43,836 bases of DNA from Dentipellis sp. KUC8613 (GCA_002286715.1 NSJX01000021.1:1-43836); one strand, 5' to 3'; numbered from the stretch's first letter, positions 22,560 to 37,020 are shown. The notes: generated by a model not told the origin, from the sequence alone. Numbers and translations are program-made.

Positions 22560-24220
22560 CTACGCAGCTGCCGCCTCGACCTGCGGCGACACCGGCAGCT
22601 CCGCCTTCTCCGACGCGGCCGCAGCCTCCGCAGCGGGTACCGCCACGGCGGGCGGCGCGGCGCGCTTCTTCGTGTTTGCGACGACTTCGAGGACGCCCTC
22701 GAGTCCCGCGCGCCACGCGGTCAGGCGCTTCTCGAGCAGCTCCCACTCGGCGCGCTCGAAGGTGCGCGCGGTCGCGCGGACGACGTGCAGGGTGTGTGTG
22801 GTCTGCGATAGCTTGCCGGAGAGCAGCCCCGCGCAGATGACTGGCGTGCGAAGAGGTTATGTTAAGTTAAGGGTATGAGAGGAGGGGAGGGATGGAGGGG
22901 GAAGGACGTACCATTGATGACCCACTTCTCGACGTCGTTCTGGTCGATCTGCAGGGCAGCGGCGATTTTGGAGTAGGGCAGCTCCGCGCCAATATTTTGG
23001 AACCCGAGCGACGCGAGCGCGAGCAGGCGGATTTTGTGCTCCAGCTGCGCGTAGTCGAGCGCTGCGATGGCAGTCAGCCTCGTCTCAGGAGAAAAAGCGA
23101 TCGGATTGCGAGACGCACAGTACTTCTCTGCCGCCCCAGCGTGTGCGCCATGCCACGCCTTGAGCTCGTCGAGGCCGCCGTTGACGAACACCTGGAGGAG
23201 CTGGAAGAGCTCGTGGTCCTTCGCCGCGACGACGGCGTTGATTTTGAAGAGCGGGTCGAAGTCGAAGACGACAGGCGAGGCGAGGGTGGCGGCGATGAGG
23301 TCGATGGCGGCGGCCTGCGACTCGGGCGACGCGCCGTCGAAGGAGCGAACATAGGAGATTTTGTAGCGGTACGAGGTCTCGCTGGAAATGGCAATCAGCA
23401 TTCCCGTTTCGGAAACGTCATAGTAAGAGAGCGTAACGCACGGCTCGCCTGCTTTTGCAAAGGCGTCGACGAGGGCTTTGAGGAACGCAGTCTTCTCGCT
23501 GGGAGAAATATTCCACTCCTGCAGCCACTTTTCGACGTCTGATTGCGAGAGCTGCAGGACGTCGAGCTCGTCGTTGGCGCTGGCGAGCTCGAGGAGGGTA
23601 TTGTACACGGATAGCCGCAGCGGCGATGTCCGGGGGAGTGCGTTAAATAAGTTAGAGAGTCTGCGTGCGGCATATTCGATTAGCTTCGGGCGGCGATTGC
23701 AGAGATATGGTCCAGGACGCACATGCGGTACTTAATATTATGTTCAGCGGGGGACGAGGCAATGACTTGAAGCAGATGCGCGACGTGCGTCTTGCGCTCC
23801 TCCGAATCGGCCGGCCAGAGCGTGAGCACATGCGCGTACAGCAGATTGAAGAAGCCCTCGATCTCTGCAGGGCAAAAATCATAAGCCGTGTATAACGCGC
23901 AAAGCATGCAGGTACGCACCGCGCTCAGATCCCTCACCCAAAGACTTGACCTCGCCCAGCACGCTCGTCAGTACCTGCCGCCTCCGCCCCTCATCCTCCG
24001 CTAATGGTGTCTGCCCCTCACCCGTCTGCAGCAATTCTTGCACGGACTGAACATATGCTGCGCGTTCTGCTTCTGGCCGGCTCTCCGCGATGTAATTTGC
24101 GAGCTCTACCACCTGCTTCTGTGATCAGCACTCCTCTTCAGAACGATTTCAGTTATAGTTCCGCACCTGCTCCTCGAATGTGCCCTCGGCAAAGATGGAT
24201 ACGGCGTCCGTAGTGGCCAT
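22560..24220 (-). CDS. Translation initiation factor eIF3 subunit M (PCI domain)
   Basis: Seven exons, minus strand: 24167-24220, 23920-24118, 23723-23864, 23442-23660, 23119-23381, 22912-23061, 22560-22840; 435 residues. eIF3m is a PCI-domain scaffold subunit of eIF3, which helps load mRNA onto the 40S ribosome in the cytosol. Motifs: N-terminal MATTDAVSIFAEGTFEEQ, then HNIKYRILSNLFNALPRTSP, RLSVYNTLLELASANDELDVL, EKTAFLKALVDAFAKAG, and the PCI winged-helix part HKIRLLALASLGFQNI, PYSKIAAALQIDQNDVEKWV, VICAGLLSGKLSQTTHTLHV, VVRATARTF. The end is Ala/Pro-rich. The intron at 23062-23118 is 57 bases without a stop and could be read through; its donor and acceptor and the fit to other eIF3m proteins favour splicing. 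The exon 2 acceptor could be at 24118 or 24115. Confidence 0.92.
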
Positions 24221-24503
24221 TATTTTTGCTGCGCCCCGGCTGTGAGTGTAGGATACAAAAGTTGCTAGAGGCCGCTGCACAACACGCACAAACAACCGCC
24301 GACGCACTTTCCTTATCTGGACGACCGGAAAAGAAATTGAAGACAAAGAAAACAGAAAAGCATCGATACATGATATCTCGACAGTTGCGATACAGTAGTG
24401 CGAGAATGCGGAACGCTAGTGATTGTATGTACCTCTACGCCGTCTCAAACAGCGCCATGCTATATGCAGTCCACTATCTACGGTGTCTGAATCTCTACGG
24501 GGA

Positions 24504-26935
24504 CTACCACTCGCCGTCGAATCCAACAAACCCTGATAGGGCGAACGTCGTCAGCATGTCAGCTTGTAGAGGTAATATGGACGAGATAAAACGCACCTGT
24601 GAGCAGGAAGACATGGAAATACTTTTTCTTTTCGAGCGCGGCGCACCAATTCCACGCACTCGTCAGCCGCCCGTCGATGCAGCTGCCCGCGTCGAAAAAG
24701 TTGTCCGCGCCGCTCCCATCAAATCCATGGCGGAAGAAGTCGCCCAGAATCTCGAGGTACAGGCCCTCTAGCGAGCCGTACTCGGCGTCTATGTACGTGC
24801 GCAGCGCGGGCGTGGCGTATAGGTTCGGGAGCTGCTGCAGGGTATTGCAGATCGGGAGCAGGATGCGGTAGATCTGGGAGTATTTGTCTATGAAGATGAG
24901 CGCGTTCGGCACGTTGTGGTCGCCCATGTGGATGACGGACGACCCGACCCACGACCCGACGCTCGACTGCGCGCGGTGCAGGATCGCGTGCATCAGGCGG
25001 GACGTCTTGGGCGCGGCTTGGACGCGGTTGAGCCCCTGCCCCGTGTCACGGAGCCGGTAGCCGATGTTTTCGGAGAGCAGGTCCTGCTCGGCGAGGGACC
25101 AGAGGCGGAACATGTCTGCAGGGGACTCAGCATACGCGTCTTGCGGATGTAAGACGCGACCTACCGTGCAGGATCTCTCGCCACAGAGTGAGACTCTGAA
25201 TGACGTACGAATACTGCTTGGAGTGGTCGTGGCTCAGACGCGCGCCGTGCTTCCCGCTCCGGATCGCAAGACTGTCCTTGCCCTTCTTGTTCCGCACCTC
25301 AGACGGATGGAAGTACTGCTTCAGGTACCCAATCATCTTCTCACACGGGTCGCGGTTGACGCGCAAGAACGCGTGGTTGTCGCCGATGCTGTAGAGCGCC
25401 TGGCGCACGGACTCCTGCGAGAGCTGCGCGGAGGAGTACCGCGACGAGAGCGACTCGATGGCGCGCTCCTTCGCCTTGATCGCCTTCTGGATCTCGCGCC
25501 GGCTGCGGCCCTCCGCGATGATCTCCTGCGTCGCGACGGTCACCAGCGGGTCGCGGAGCATGTTCAGCGCGTCGTTCTTCTCGAGGAGCGTGTACACGGT
25601 GCGGATGGGCGACACGCAGGAGAAGTTGAGCATGTCCGTGACCTCGGGCGTCTGGCTGTCCTAGCGGGCGCGGGCCGTGCGCGTCAGGATCAGCGTGCCG
25701 CGCGCGCGCGCAGGCGAGCGACGCACCTGCAACATGTAGATCAGCTTGCCGTACGTCGTGCGCATCTTGTCCGGGTTCATGATCTTGTGCCGGCGGCCGA
25801 GCTCGAACACGCGCTGGTAGAACTCCGAGTTGGCCTCGAAGTCGCGGTCCGTGAAGAGCTCCTGGCCCTGCTTGTAGTCCGCGGCGAGCACGAGGCCCGC
25901 GAGCACGGCGCAGAGCTCGCGAATCTGGTGCACGACGCGCTTCGCCTTGCTCAGCCCGAACCCGAGCGTGTCGATCTTGTCGGTGTACTCGGAGACTTGC
26001 AGCGCGGCGTCGAGCAGGCGCAGGTACTTGCGCTCGGAGAGGGTGAGGCGGAGCGGAATGAACTTGGAGCGCTCGACGAACCACTCGCCCGGGTCGTGTC
26101 CGATTGCGGGCTGCAGACCGAGGTGGATGTCGGCAGACGAGGCTGGTGCGGAAGCTAGGCGCTCGAGCTCTTCGTCCAGCTCGTCGTCCTCGTCCAGGTC
26201 CATCTATCCAGTAAATTAGCGCATATGACAGAATGTCGTGACTGGCTTCGCGCACCTTCTCTGATGTTTCCGCAGTCTTGGCCGCACCGTTAGAAGATAG
26301 TTTTGCCTTCTTCTCCCTGCGCTGGCCCAGAGGCTTCGTAGCATGCCGCTTGCGCGTGCCCTTCCGATGCAGCGCACCGAAGCACACGTCGCAGAAGTCG
26401 TCTAAGCAGACCTCACAGTGCACTTCAGCAGGCTGGTCTAAAGACACCCACCGCGAGCCGCATAAGCACCTAACATACAAATCCCAACGCACCGGCCACA
26501 CTCACCCTCGCACTCGACACAATATCCCTCTGCCACCTCCTTCCCGTTCTTCTCGCCCCCATTCGCAGCGTCATCGCTGTCGCTGTCCTCGCGCACATCC
26601 GGGTGCTCCATGTTCTCGTGATCGCCATCGAGGATTTTCGCGAGCGAAAAGCCGGACTTGGTGCTCGACGCGTGGTCCCCCGATGTATCGCCGAACGCTT
26701 TGGTCATGGCGCGGAGGAGATCCAGGACGGAAGCTTGGGTGTTGAAGGGGGAATAGTAGGCGTCGTGGGCGATGTGTTGTAGGGGGGGGAGGGGGAGGAG
26801 GGGAGGAGGACCGAGTCGTGGTGTGGTGCCTGTTCGATCAAGGCATTTCTTCACAGCGCAAAATGCGGCCTTAGTCATACTCTCGAAATCCCGGCCGACA
26901 AATGCTCGGAGGTCCTGCTCGTCGACGGGCACCAT
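24504..26935 (-). CDS. B-box zinc finger plus DUF2009 (UPF0652-like) protein
   Basis: Six exons, minus strand: 26506-26935, 26256-26437, 25727-26203, 25165-25660, 24597-25115, 24504-24532; 710 residues. The N-terminal third has an acidic stretch and a Cys/His-rich B-box-like finger: YCVECEG across intron 1, then HCEVCLDDFCDVCFGALHRK and RKRH. Next is an acidic linker (DEDDELDEELERL). The C-terminal half is the conserved DUF2009 region: FIPLRLTLSERKYLRLLDAA, NPDKMRTTYGKLIYMLQ, FSCVSPIRTVYTLLEKNDAL, YRLRDTGQGLNRVQ, VGSSVIHMGDHNVPNALIFI, DKYSQIYRILLPICNTL, ending GFVGFDGEW. This architecture is widespread in fungi, plants and protists; biochemical role unknown to me. Probably cytosolic or nuclear. 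The last coding exon is only 29 bases. The 284 bp to the eIF3m start is its 3' flank. Confidence 0.88.
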
Positions 26936-27665
26936 GTCTAAGACGACGTATTCTTCATGTCTCTTATCATCGACGAGATGCTATGTCTTTCCGCAGGGCT
27001 CAGTAGACAAGGTGTCGTGGACTACGCGTTCGGACACTTCGTTATCTCTGCCGAAGTTGAGCCTTTTGTCGACCAAACTGCGGTTGGTGTGTCAGTTCAA
27101 GAAGGTGCAATTGGCCATCCCGGATGTAAAGAACGATGGAAGGCTGATATGGGGATCGGAAGGAAGATGAATACTAGACCGGTGCATAGGCTGATTTCAT
27201 ATGTGCGTCGTAATAGGTTTCGGCTCCGGCAGAGCGATATGCGGCTTGCAAAGTCCTTCTGCTGCCAAGCGACTGACGACTCACCACGTTGAGGGTCCAT
27301 AAATAACTCGCATCTCTCTATCATCAAGATGATGGACAGTCTGATAGTCAGCACATATATAGGTTTGCTCCGTGCATTAGTACTCGGAGTGATTGCCAGC
27401 CAACCTTGATTATGATACATGTCATATAGTGGCTCTGTTTGTCAATTCACAGAGACTGCACTGATATGCTGTTATTTGAGCCAGTACAAAATGCCTTGGA
27501 CATGAAAACACAACATTTTCTTCCAACATAAATATCATTATTTCATGCATAGCAAGACACAACAAGAAAACTTTCATAGCAAAATATTTTATGAGTTTTA
27601 GCAGAACAAAAAATCACGGCCTGAAAAAATAAATTTCAGCATTTCAGCATCCCATGACCCTGACT
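26936..27665. other. Intergenic, composition changes to AT-rich
   Basis: No gene is supported. Minus strand 27100-27420 has a few short pieces with plausible splice ends but no motif. From about 27420 the DNA becomes clearly AT-rich, continuing into the Clr2-like gene. Confidence 0.4.
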
Positions 27666-28839
27666 TCATTCCTCTGTATTCTGATTCTGCACCGAAAACA
27701 CCCTCTGATCCCTAAACTGAATTTCCCTCTCCTCCGCAGGTGGTGCATGTGGCCTCCTGGGCCTGGCATGAACATTGACTTTCTTCCCCATATTCTTCTG
27801 GAGCTGGTTCGAAATGCCCATTTGTGACCGACCACTGCAATATTGACATTTGCATAATGGTTTGCCAAATGAGTTTTTCTTTCCACCCTCCATGAGCCAT
27901 ATGGCATGAGGTGCAAATTCTTTGGGTGACCGAAATTGAGTTACTATGGATGAGCCTGTGGTAGTTTAGTGATCTGTGAGACACTAAACTGGATTTTTTT
28001 TTTTTGAATTTTGGCCTACCATATAAATACACATCCTTCCTAGGATTTCCAGCTTTGCCTTTGTGATGTGTCCATAAGGTATAATTCTTTGGAAGATCAG
28101 AAAGTCTCCATGCTGGTCCTCCAGCTATTTTGAGTTCAACATTGGTGGACAATGCATCGTGAGATAAAAAATAAAAAGGATTGATTTGTCAGCAAATTGG
28201 CATAGCCTCACACAGGAATGAACATGACTGACCTCTTGTAGGATGGGTCTGCACCACCTCATTAGCCAGCACAGCCCCCAGCTTCTTCAACCAGTCCTTC
28301 ATAGTCCTATCCCCCATATTGACCCTCTCAAAATAATTCACTGTGCCATCACCCGCGATGTGCATCTCAAGGTCGCCGTTCGGTATTAACGCCGCGCTCG
28401 CGTCCGTCTTGAGCACGGTGATGACGTTCTCGTGGATGGTGTAGTACTGCGTCGCGCCGTCGTACCCGCCGCGCAGCGTCTCGGCGGGCGTGAGCACGGG
28501 CGGCGGCGCGGACGAGAACGGCGCGACGGACGTCGGGATGGCGGCGCGGGGCGCGGCCGGTGCGGGCTCGGGCAGGCCGAGCACGCGCTCGTTCTGCCGG
28601 CGCACGCGGCTGCGCCAGCCCTCGTCGTACAGCGCGGCGTCGGTCGAGGTGGAGGTGGAGGCGGCGGCGGCGGCGGGAGGCGGTGTGGTGAGATCGATCG
28701 TGTCTGAGTTGGGCTCGGACTTGACGTCTGACTCGGAGTCGGGATCGGGGGATGGGGAGGGGGAGGGCGTGTCGATGTTGATCACGTCCGGATATGGCTT
28801 GTAGCGGTGCGGGGTGCGAGAGGTGGATTCGGCGGGCAT
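27666..28839 (-). CDS. Clr2-like transcription-silencing domain protein
   Basis: Three exons, minus strand: 28233-28839, 28020-28124, 27666-27955; 333 residues. Exon 1 starts MPAESTSRTPHRYKPYPDVI and is Ser/Pro/Ala-rich and probably disordered up to about residue 110. A folded part then begins (GGYDGATQYYTIHENVITVL, YFERVNMGDRTMKDWLKKLG). Exons 2-3 carry motifs I associate with the Clr2 silencing domain: WRLSDLPKNYTLWTHHKG, NPRKDVYLYG, FRSPKEFAPHAIWLMEGG and a CxCxxC cluster (LCKCQYC). Fission yeast Clr2 is part of the SHREC heterochromatin silencing complex; the role in this fungus is inferred. It is short compared with yeast Clr2, and agaricomycetes carry several such small proteins. Exons 2-3 and their introns are AT-rich, unlike the GC-rich exon 1. 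Intron 2 contains a 12-base A run on the coding strand. Confidence 0.75.
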
Positions 28840-29544
28840 GTCGGGAGTGGTGATGTAGGTGAGATAGGAGGCGTAGGGCGAGAGGCGGGTATATATGCGG
28901 TGGTGCGTCAAAACGCGGGGAGAATGGGATGTCGAGCGCGGCGAACAATGAGGCGGGCGCGACGCGGGCGACGTAAGCGCTGGTGCCACAAACGCGTTGT
29001 ATACGGTTGTTATGGACGATAAGTTGCAATCGATCAACGATTGCTTGATTTCGAGTATGCAAGGCGTGCAGGCTCGAGATGATGGTGAATTGGGGAAAAG
29101 AGGACCTGGGTGGGAGGCGAGGGTTTATATGCAAACAATGTCGGTGGCTGTGCAGCCGCATTACAAATTAAAGAAAGAAGATGATTGGCTTTGAGCAAAG
29201 TGGAGTCAGGTTCAACTTGGTTCCTAATTACTAAGGCAGTGGTCATGGGACCTTGACACCCCCAGTTCTGTGAGAAAATTGTTGCATGAAAGGCAGCTGA
29301 GAAAGGGGTTGCCTTTGAACATTTGTCATCGGCTACTTTGCAACGACGTGAATGTTCGAACTTTATCCACTCGGTTCTCGAGAAATCTACACTCTTCATC
29401 GACATTGAATACCATGATAGTCTATATGGTATATACCATCCCGGTAATAATAAAATCTGTACAGTATATGCACCCACAGCAAACAACACGACACAACAGA
29501 GCGCCCCATGCACCCTCACGACAGTCCCACCGCAACCACAAACC
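28840..29544. other. Intergenic: 5' region of the Clr2-like gene and 3' region of the STIMATE gene
   Basis: Both flanking genes are on the minus strand. The open frames here have no motif content and no feature stands out. Confidence 0.45.
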
Positions 29545-31031
29545 CTACGCCTCTTTCCACACCCCATCCACCTCGCCCTTCGTCGCCTCAATTCTCCTCC
29601 CCGTCCACTCCTCCTCGCCCACCCTCTCCGCCCAATCGTCCTCCCCGCCCTCCTCGTCCCACGCATTCCACTCCTCCGCATCCGCCTTCGCCGGCGCGGG
29701 CGCGACAATCTTCGCCGCCTCGCCCACCAACGACGCCGAATTGAGCCCCTCGGCCGAGTTGATCGCCTTCTGCATCGGCGAGCGCGGGAGCAGCGCAGGC
29801 GGGGGCGTGCGCCGCTTGCGCGAGCCGCCGAGCCCGCCGCTGCCGCTGCCGGGGCCGGGGCTCGGCGACAGGCTCTGCGCGCGCGAGGGCGTCGGCGAGC
29901 CGGGCACGGAGGGCGGATACGCGTGCGGCGGGGGGGACGCGAGCTCGTTCGAGGGCCGGCGGTTCATTTTGATGACGTGGTCGGCCGAGCGCGAGCGCGA
30001 GCGGCTGCGCTGCGCCTCGATGTCGGGCAGCTGCGAGGGCACGTCGTTCTCGTCCTCCGAGTCCGAGTCCGTGCTGTGGAAGATGGGCGCGTGCTCGTCG
30101 TACGAGGCGCGTGGGGAGTCGGCGCCGAGCGCGAGTGCGCCGGGCTCGGAGGAGGCTTTGACGATGGAGTCGATGAGCCAGAATTGGAGCACGTTCATGA
30201 GGATGGGGAAGAGGCCCATGACGCTGTGAGGTGGGTGGTTCGTGAGGGTGCGGTGGATGATATGATATGGGTGTGGAGACGTACAAGATGACTTGAGCGG
30301 TGTCGTTGGTTCCGAGGAAGCTGAGCAGCCAGCCGCCGAGCTCGAAGATGCCCGGCCAGAGCGCGAAGAAAGCAATGACGAGGAGCTTCATGGAGGTGAG
30401 TGCGAATACATAGACTGCAGCTTGGCGCAACCAGTAAATGAATGAGGGTGGGGTGCCGTATTGGCCGGATTCGAAGCCTTTCAATAGGAGCTTCTCTGCC
30501 AGTATCCAGGTCGCGAACTGGAGGATGAAGTAGATGATGCCCACGCCTGAGGAATCGTTGAGCGGCTAATTCATACGCGAAAGGAGATAGACGTACCAAA
30601 CGTAGTGTCCAGCAAGATATTAAGGAAGTAGTAGACACATGCGTTGCCGGACGTTCTATGAGAGCCAACGTCCGAGATAAGGACATTCGTGCCATGAACG
30701 AACATTTGGCCGACGATCTGCTTCGACACGTCGAATAGCCTGGGGTAAGGTCGTGTTAGCCGACGCAGATCTCTTCCCATAAGCGATACAGCACGCGCAC
30801 CATATCCGCCATGGACGCTTCGGCTTCTCTCGTTGTCGTTTATAGACGAGCGATGCAATCACAATAACTCCCATAAGCCCTTGCACGATCTACAACCTAG
30901 TCAGGACTCGTTAGAAGGTGCTGCGGAGCAGAACTCACCAGCGCTGTGGGACCCAACAGCTTACAGGAACTCTGATCGACTGGGTAGTCCTCGAAGAGTC
31001 CCCCATCGTGGTCGTCTGGCTCCCCGGACAT
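29545..31031 (-). CDS. STIMATE-family (TMEM110/YPL162C-like) multi-pass membrane protein
   Basis: Five exons, minus strand: 30939-31031, 30801-30889, 30597-30739, 30285-30546, 29545-30223; 421 residues. Family signature: LVYKRQREKPKRPWRIWLFD, VSKQIVGQMFVHGTNVLISD, ACVYYFLNILLDTTFG. Several membrane segments follow (GIIYFILQFATWIL, AAVYVFALTSMKLLVIAFFA, LFPILMNVLQFWLI). The first segment is at residues 32-48 (IVQGLMGVIVIASLVYK). The C-terminal 190 residues are a polar cytosolic-type tail with an RSRSRSRS stretch, proline-rich patches and an acidic Trp-containing end (EEWNAWDEEGGEDDW). The yeast member is a vacuolar membrane protein and the animal member sits at ER-plasma membrane junctions and modulates STIM1; the fungal role is unclear. 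The start ATG follows a short leader and opens MSGEPDDHDGG. Its 5' end faces SEC18. Confidence 0.9.
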
Positions 31032-31430
31032 CTTGACAAAATGACAGTGGTCTAGCTAGAAAATAGAGGGATCCTGCCAGCGCAGGACGACGCGACGACG
31101 CGTTCCAGTGTGAGATGCTCTGGCGCTGAAAGACCGTCTGAGGTTACACAATGCGGTCCGCCGCCGACCGTCACCGTAAGCGTCCTTCCGTCAGCCGCCA
31201 TTATTTTATGCCAGTTATGTGTCCCCTGACGATACTTACAATTAAACAGATAAGTACTTAAGTTCACCGCCTCCGGGCCGGGCCGCAAGCGCTGGTACGC
31301 AGCAACAAGCAGAGCTTCACCGTTACTTACACGTACACCTCTCTGTCCATAGACTCTCCCTCCTCCTTTCTTTCATCCAAACCACCACAACAAAGGACTT
31401 CACGACCTGTAGAGCACATCTAATTCAGTA
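31032..31430. promoter_or_regulatory. Divergent promoter region between the STIMATE gene and SEC18
   Basis: 399 bp separate the two start codons, which face away from each other. The SEC18 side has a C/T-rich stretch at about 31330-31375, common before fungal transcription starts. No specific binding site was identified. Confidence 0.5.
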
Positions 31431-34419
<2,989 letters not shown>

Positions 34420-35247
34420 GCGTTGCGTGGGTGGAGATTAGCGGGTCGGTGGCGGAGATGCGGTGTGACATGTGACAAGTAGATCGTCGTCGTTGTGTGT
34501 GTGCCGTTGGTTTTTGTATGTGTTGATATGTATTTATGGGGGCGCTGGGAGCTGTATCTTAGAAATGAAACAAAATGATAGGTGATACCATCATCTCTTC
34601 TCCCTTGATTCCTGTCTGTGTAAGTTAGACATTTTCTGAATTCAGATCGCTTGGCGCGATTCTCGGGCTGTGAGAGATCCTCGCAAGTCGCAACAATCAT
34701 TCGCAGATCCAACGGTACGACAAGCTTGGCGACTACGTCCCGCCTCCGGCTTTCTCAGTAGGGGTTTAATTGTGTGGAACTACGCGTTCCTCTCAGACCT
34801 GAAACCCAGAAAGATTGTTCAACTGTCTGTGTATCTATATGCATCTATCATCGACCCTCACCTGAAACGCCGACGGAAGCCAATGATCTCGAGGGAAGCC
34901 GGGTCAAAGGCACCGGGCCTGACACTGGCGGAACCATCGTCGCAGCGAGAGTGCATGCAATTTCGTGAGTGTGCGCCGTCAAGTGTCGCAGAAATACTTA
35001 CTTCTCAGGAGGTTGTGTACTGTTTGTTGGGCCTTTGCTGGGCCCGAGCTTTGCGCCGTGCTGCGGATTCCCGTCAGGGCTGTGCGACTGTCCCGGATTG
35101 GCCTTACGAGGTGTGTCTGGATCCACAGTTGCACCGGTGGGGGATGGGCGGGCGGACGAAAGCGTCGTGTCTGTGGTGCTGGTGCTGTTTCTGGATAGCA
35201 AGACGTTAGACGGCTAAACAAAATCAGTGGAGACAGAAAGTACTCAC
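34420..35247. other. 3' flank of SEC18 and possible continuation of the minus-strand secreted gene
   Basis: 34420-34600 is probably the SEC18 3' UTR. On the minus strand, 35213 down to 34998 is an open Ser/Thr/Pro-rich frame (PSNVLLSRNSTSTTDTTLSS) that ends in GAGAA|GTAAGTA, a strong donor. It could be a further exon of the gene at 35248-35880. Confidence 0.4.
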
Positions 35248-35880
35248 CTAGCGGGTTTCGCGCTTTTGAAGTACACAGTCTGGTGAGACGGGCATGCAGG
35301 TGGAAATGAGAGCGGAGTGAACATACACATCGAAGGACTTAGCACCAGTGAAACTGAGTTCCTCCGCAAGCTCTGTACTGTTGAGGACAGTCGACCCGAA
35401 GTCCGTGATTGAGCTGTTCGTGAGCTCCGGCGTGTCAGACGCTGCGTCTCTCTTGGACCTAGCGACAAACCCGGTGAGTGAGCGTGTGCAGGCATATTTC
35501 ATGGCATCCTCACCCAGAACGCCGACGGAAAGCACCGACGAAGCCAAGAAGTCCTGAGGCCTTTTGTCCGGGCTGCTGTACAGCTCCTGTGTGGCTGGAG
35601 ATGGGCAGACTTGTCAGGACATCGCTTTGGGTATTGCAAAGTGATATATCTACTTTGAAAGCTTTCCGATCGTACTAACAGTTATGATCGTAAATCAGCA
35701 TGTACAGGCAAAAGGTGAACAGCAATAGACCAACGCGTTGATGAAATGCCCAAGCTCTTGACGCTGCGTGCTGTTAAGAGCGCCGGATGGCTCGAGGCTG
35801 AGAGGCGTAGTCCCCACCGGGGCGGCAGATGCAATGGCAGCCATGGCGCCTATCACGATAGCGATGGTATTGAAATGCAT
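35248..35880 (-). CDS. Putative small secreted protein, tentative model
   Basis: Three exons join in frame: 35731-35880, 35514-35674, 35329-35458. A possible fourth (35248-35262) ends in TAG. The first exon encodes a clear signal peptide (MHFNTIAIVIGAMAAIASAA) and LNSTQRQELGHFINAL. Exon 2 reads YDRKAFKVDISLC and GLLGFVGAFRRRSG. Exon 3 starts SKRDAASDTPELTNSS, with a dibasic SKR site that Kex2-type proteases might use. I do not recognise a family. The 3' end is open: a longer intron (35214-35328) would instead join to the Ser/Thr-rich frame downstream, also in phase. The three-exon agreement of phases is the main support; there is no homologue evidence. Confidence 0.4.
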
Positions 35881-36741
35881 TGGATATTGAACGACTCAGA
35901 GGAGACAAACAAGTTGATGAGGAAAGGTCGGGCAACCGGTGCCAGAAAAAGGCTGAGATCGAAACAGGAGGGCGAGCGCAGCTGGAGGAGAGGGTTCAGC
36001 ATCGCGTCGATTTATAGCATCGACGAGATCGGGTCTGCATCATGATCAATAACTTGATGACACTTTTCCTGGAGACAGGATCCTCGCTGGCTGTGGTTGG
36101 TATCATTAGGTCATGAGGCACCTACACAAACAAAGAGCGCTACACTTACCACTGTGGTTGAGATACTAGGCAGTCTAGACGCGTCGTTCACCTAGTTCGG
36201 GTGATATCTAACGACTGAAACGTGTCGGTGCACTGCCCCTTTCCCCCCGTGCCGTATCATCCGTGCCCCTGGATGGATTGTATAGGGATCTTCCACGGAG
36301 ACGACATCTGGTCGTTGGTCATGCAAAGCCTACAGTTTCGTATGCAACGGCCTGAATGCTGTACTTGTGCTTTGCCAAGTGCTGCTAGTTTTGTTGATTT
36401 GCACCTTGTCTTGGCTGAAGCTTCCGCATGAGCTTAAGTCTTATGAGAGATCAATGCATACTGAAGTGCCGTATTGCGGACTTGTTATGGTCGACTTCAA
36501 CTTGTTGTATCGGTAAAGCCTCGCCAGCTTCGCGGTTGGAAACCGGCTCGGGCCGGTCCGGGCCGCGAGTCTGTGAATTGTGGTTTTCAACTTGAACTCC
36601 AACGATGATAACAATCGGGGACAAGTACCTCTCCTAGATCCTGTTCTCGACAGTCATCAGCATGGTAAGTGCAGCGCTCTTGTGCTTCGAAAAAATCACG
36701 CTCATGTATTGACCTAGTGCTGGTAGAGCCTAGTCATCATG
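35881..36741. other. Intergenic with a GC-rich block near 36535-36570
   Basis: No gene seen. The GC-rich GGCTCGGGCCGGTCCGGGCC patch followed by TTTTCAACTTGAACTCC resembles patches near other S28 copies. Confidence 0.4.
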
Positions 36742-37020
36742 ACAGTTTACTTCGATACTGATTTCCGCGATATCGAAGAATAAACCAAGTGACTGGTAGA
36801 AGTTTAGTCCACTCTCTGGCCTTGCGGCGCGCTGGGGGTCAGGTGGTCAAGAATGGAGAAAGCGCGCCTGCGTCCGGGCGGGGTGTCAAACACGTCGTCA
36901 AGGCGTGGCATCTAGTAACGCAGTACTCAACTTGTCCCCTCACTGCTTACTAGAGACTCGGTCACCAGTCTAGCGTGGCGTTATTACTTCAAGAATATAT
37001 ACGTAGATATCGGTACGTCT
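36742..37020 (+). pseudogene. Relic of an S28 peptidase gene (intron 5 to exon 6 region)
   Basis: 36742-36770 (CAGTTTACTTCGATACTGAT) matches intron 5 of S28 copy 1. 36845-36908 (GGTCAAGAATGGAGAAAGCG, then CCTGCGTCCGGGCGGGG) and 36980-37014 (TTACTTCAAGAATATATACG, GATATCGGTACGTC) match copy 1 exon 6 and its donor. The frame is broken by substitutions and small gaps and by a 70-base insertion. No flanking exons are recognisable, so only a fragment survives. It lies about 760 bp before S28 copy 3, as expected for a failed or decayed tandem duplicate. The match is closest to copy 1, not to neighbouring copies 3 and 4. Confidence 0.8.
36903..36979. repeat. Insertion with 7-base direct duplication in the S28 relic
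   Basis: GCGTGGC occurs at 36903-36909 and again at 36973-36979. Removing one copy and the 63 bases between restores alignment to exon 6 of S28 copy 1. The inserted DNA carries CTAGTAA and TTACTAG as short inverted words. This suggests a small mobile insertion or an excision footprint. Confidence 0.5.

Noticed and set aside
22892..23542. Plus-strand open frame over the eIF3m gene
   Set aside because: The minus strand gives a complete eIF3m with PCI domain.
25064..26158. Long plus-strand open frame rich in Arg/Val/Leu/Asp/Glu
   Set aside because: It is the antisense shadow of the DUF2009 gene in GC-rich DNA; the minus strand carries the conserved motifs.
29270..30291. Overlapping plus-strand open frames of more than 300 codons
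   Set aside because: They are antisense to the STIMATE gene tail and have no motifs.
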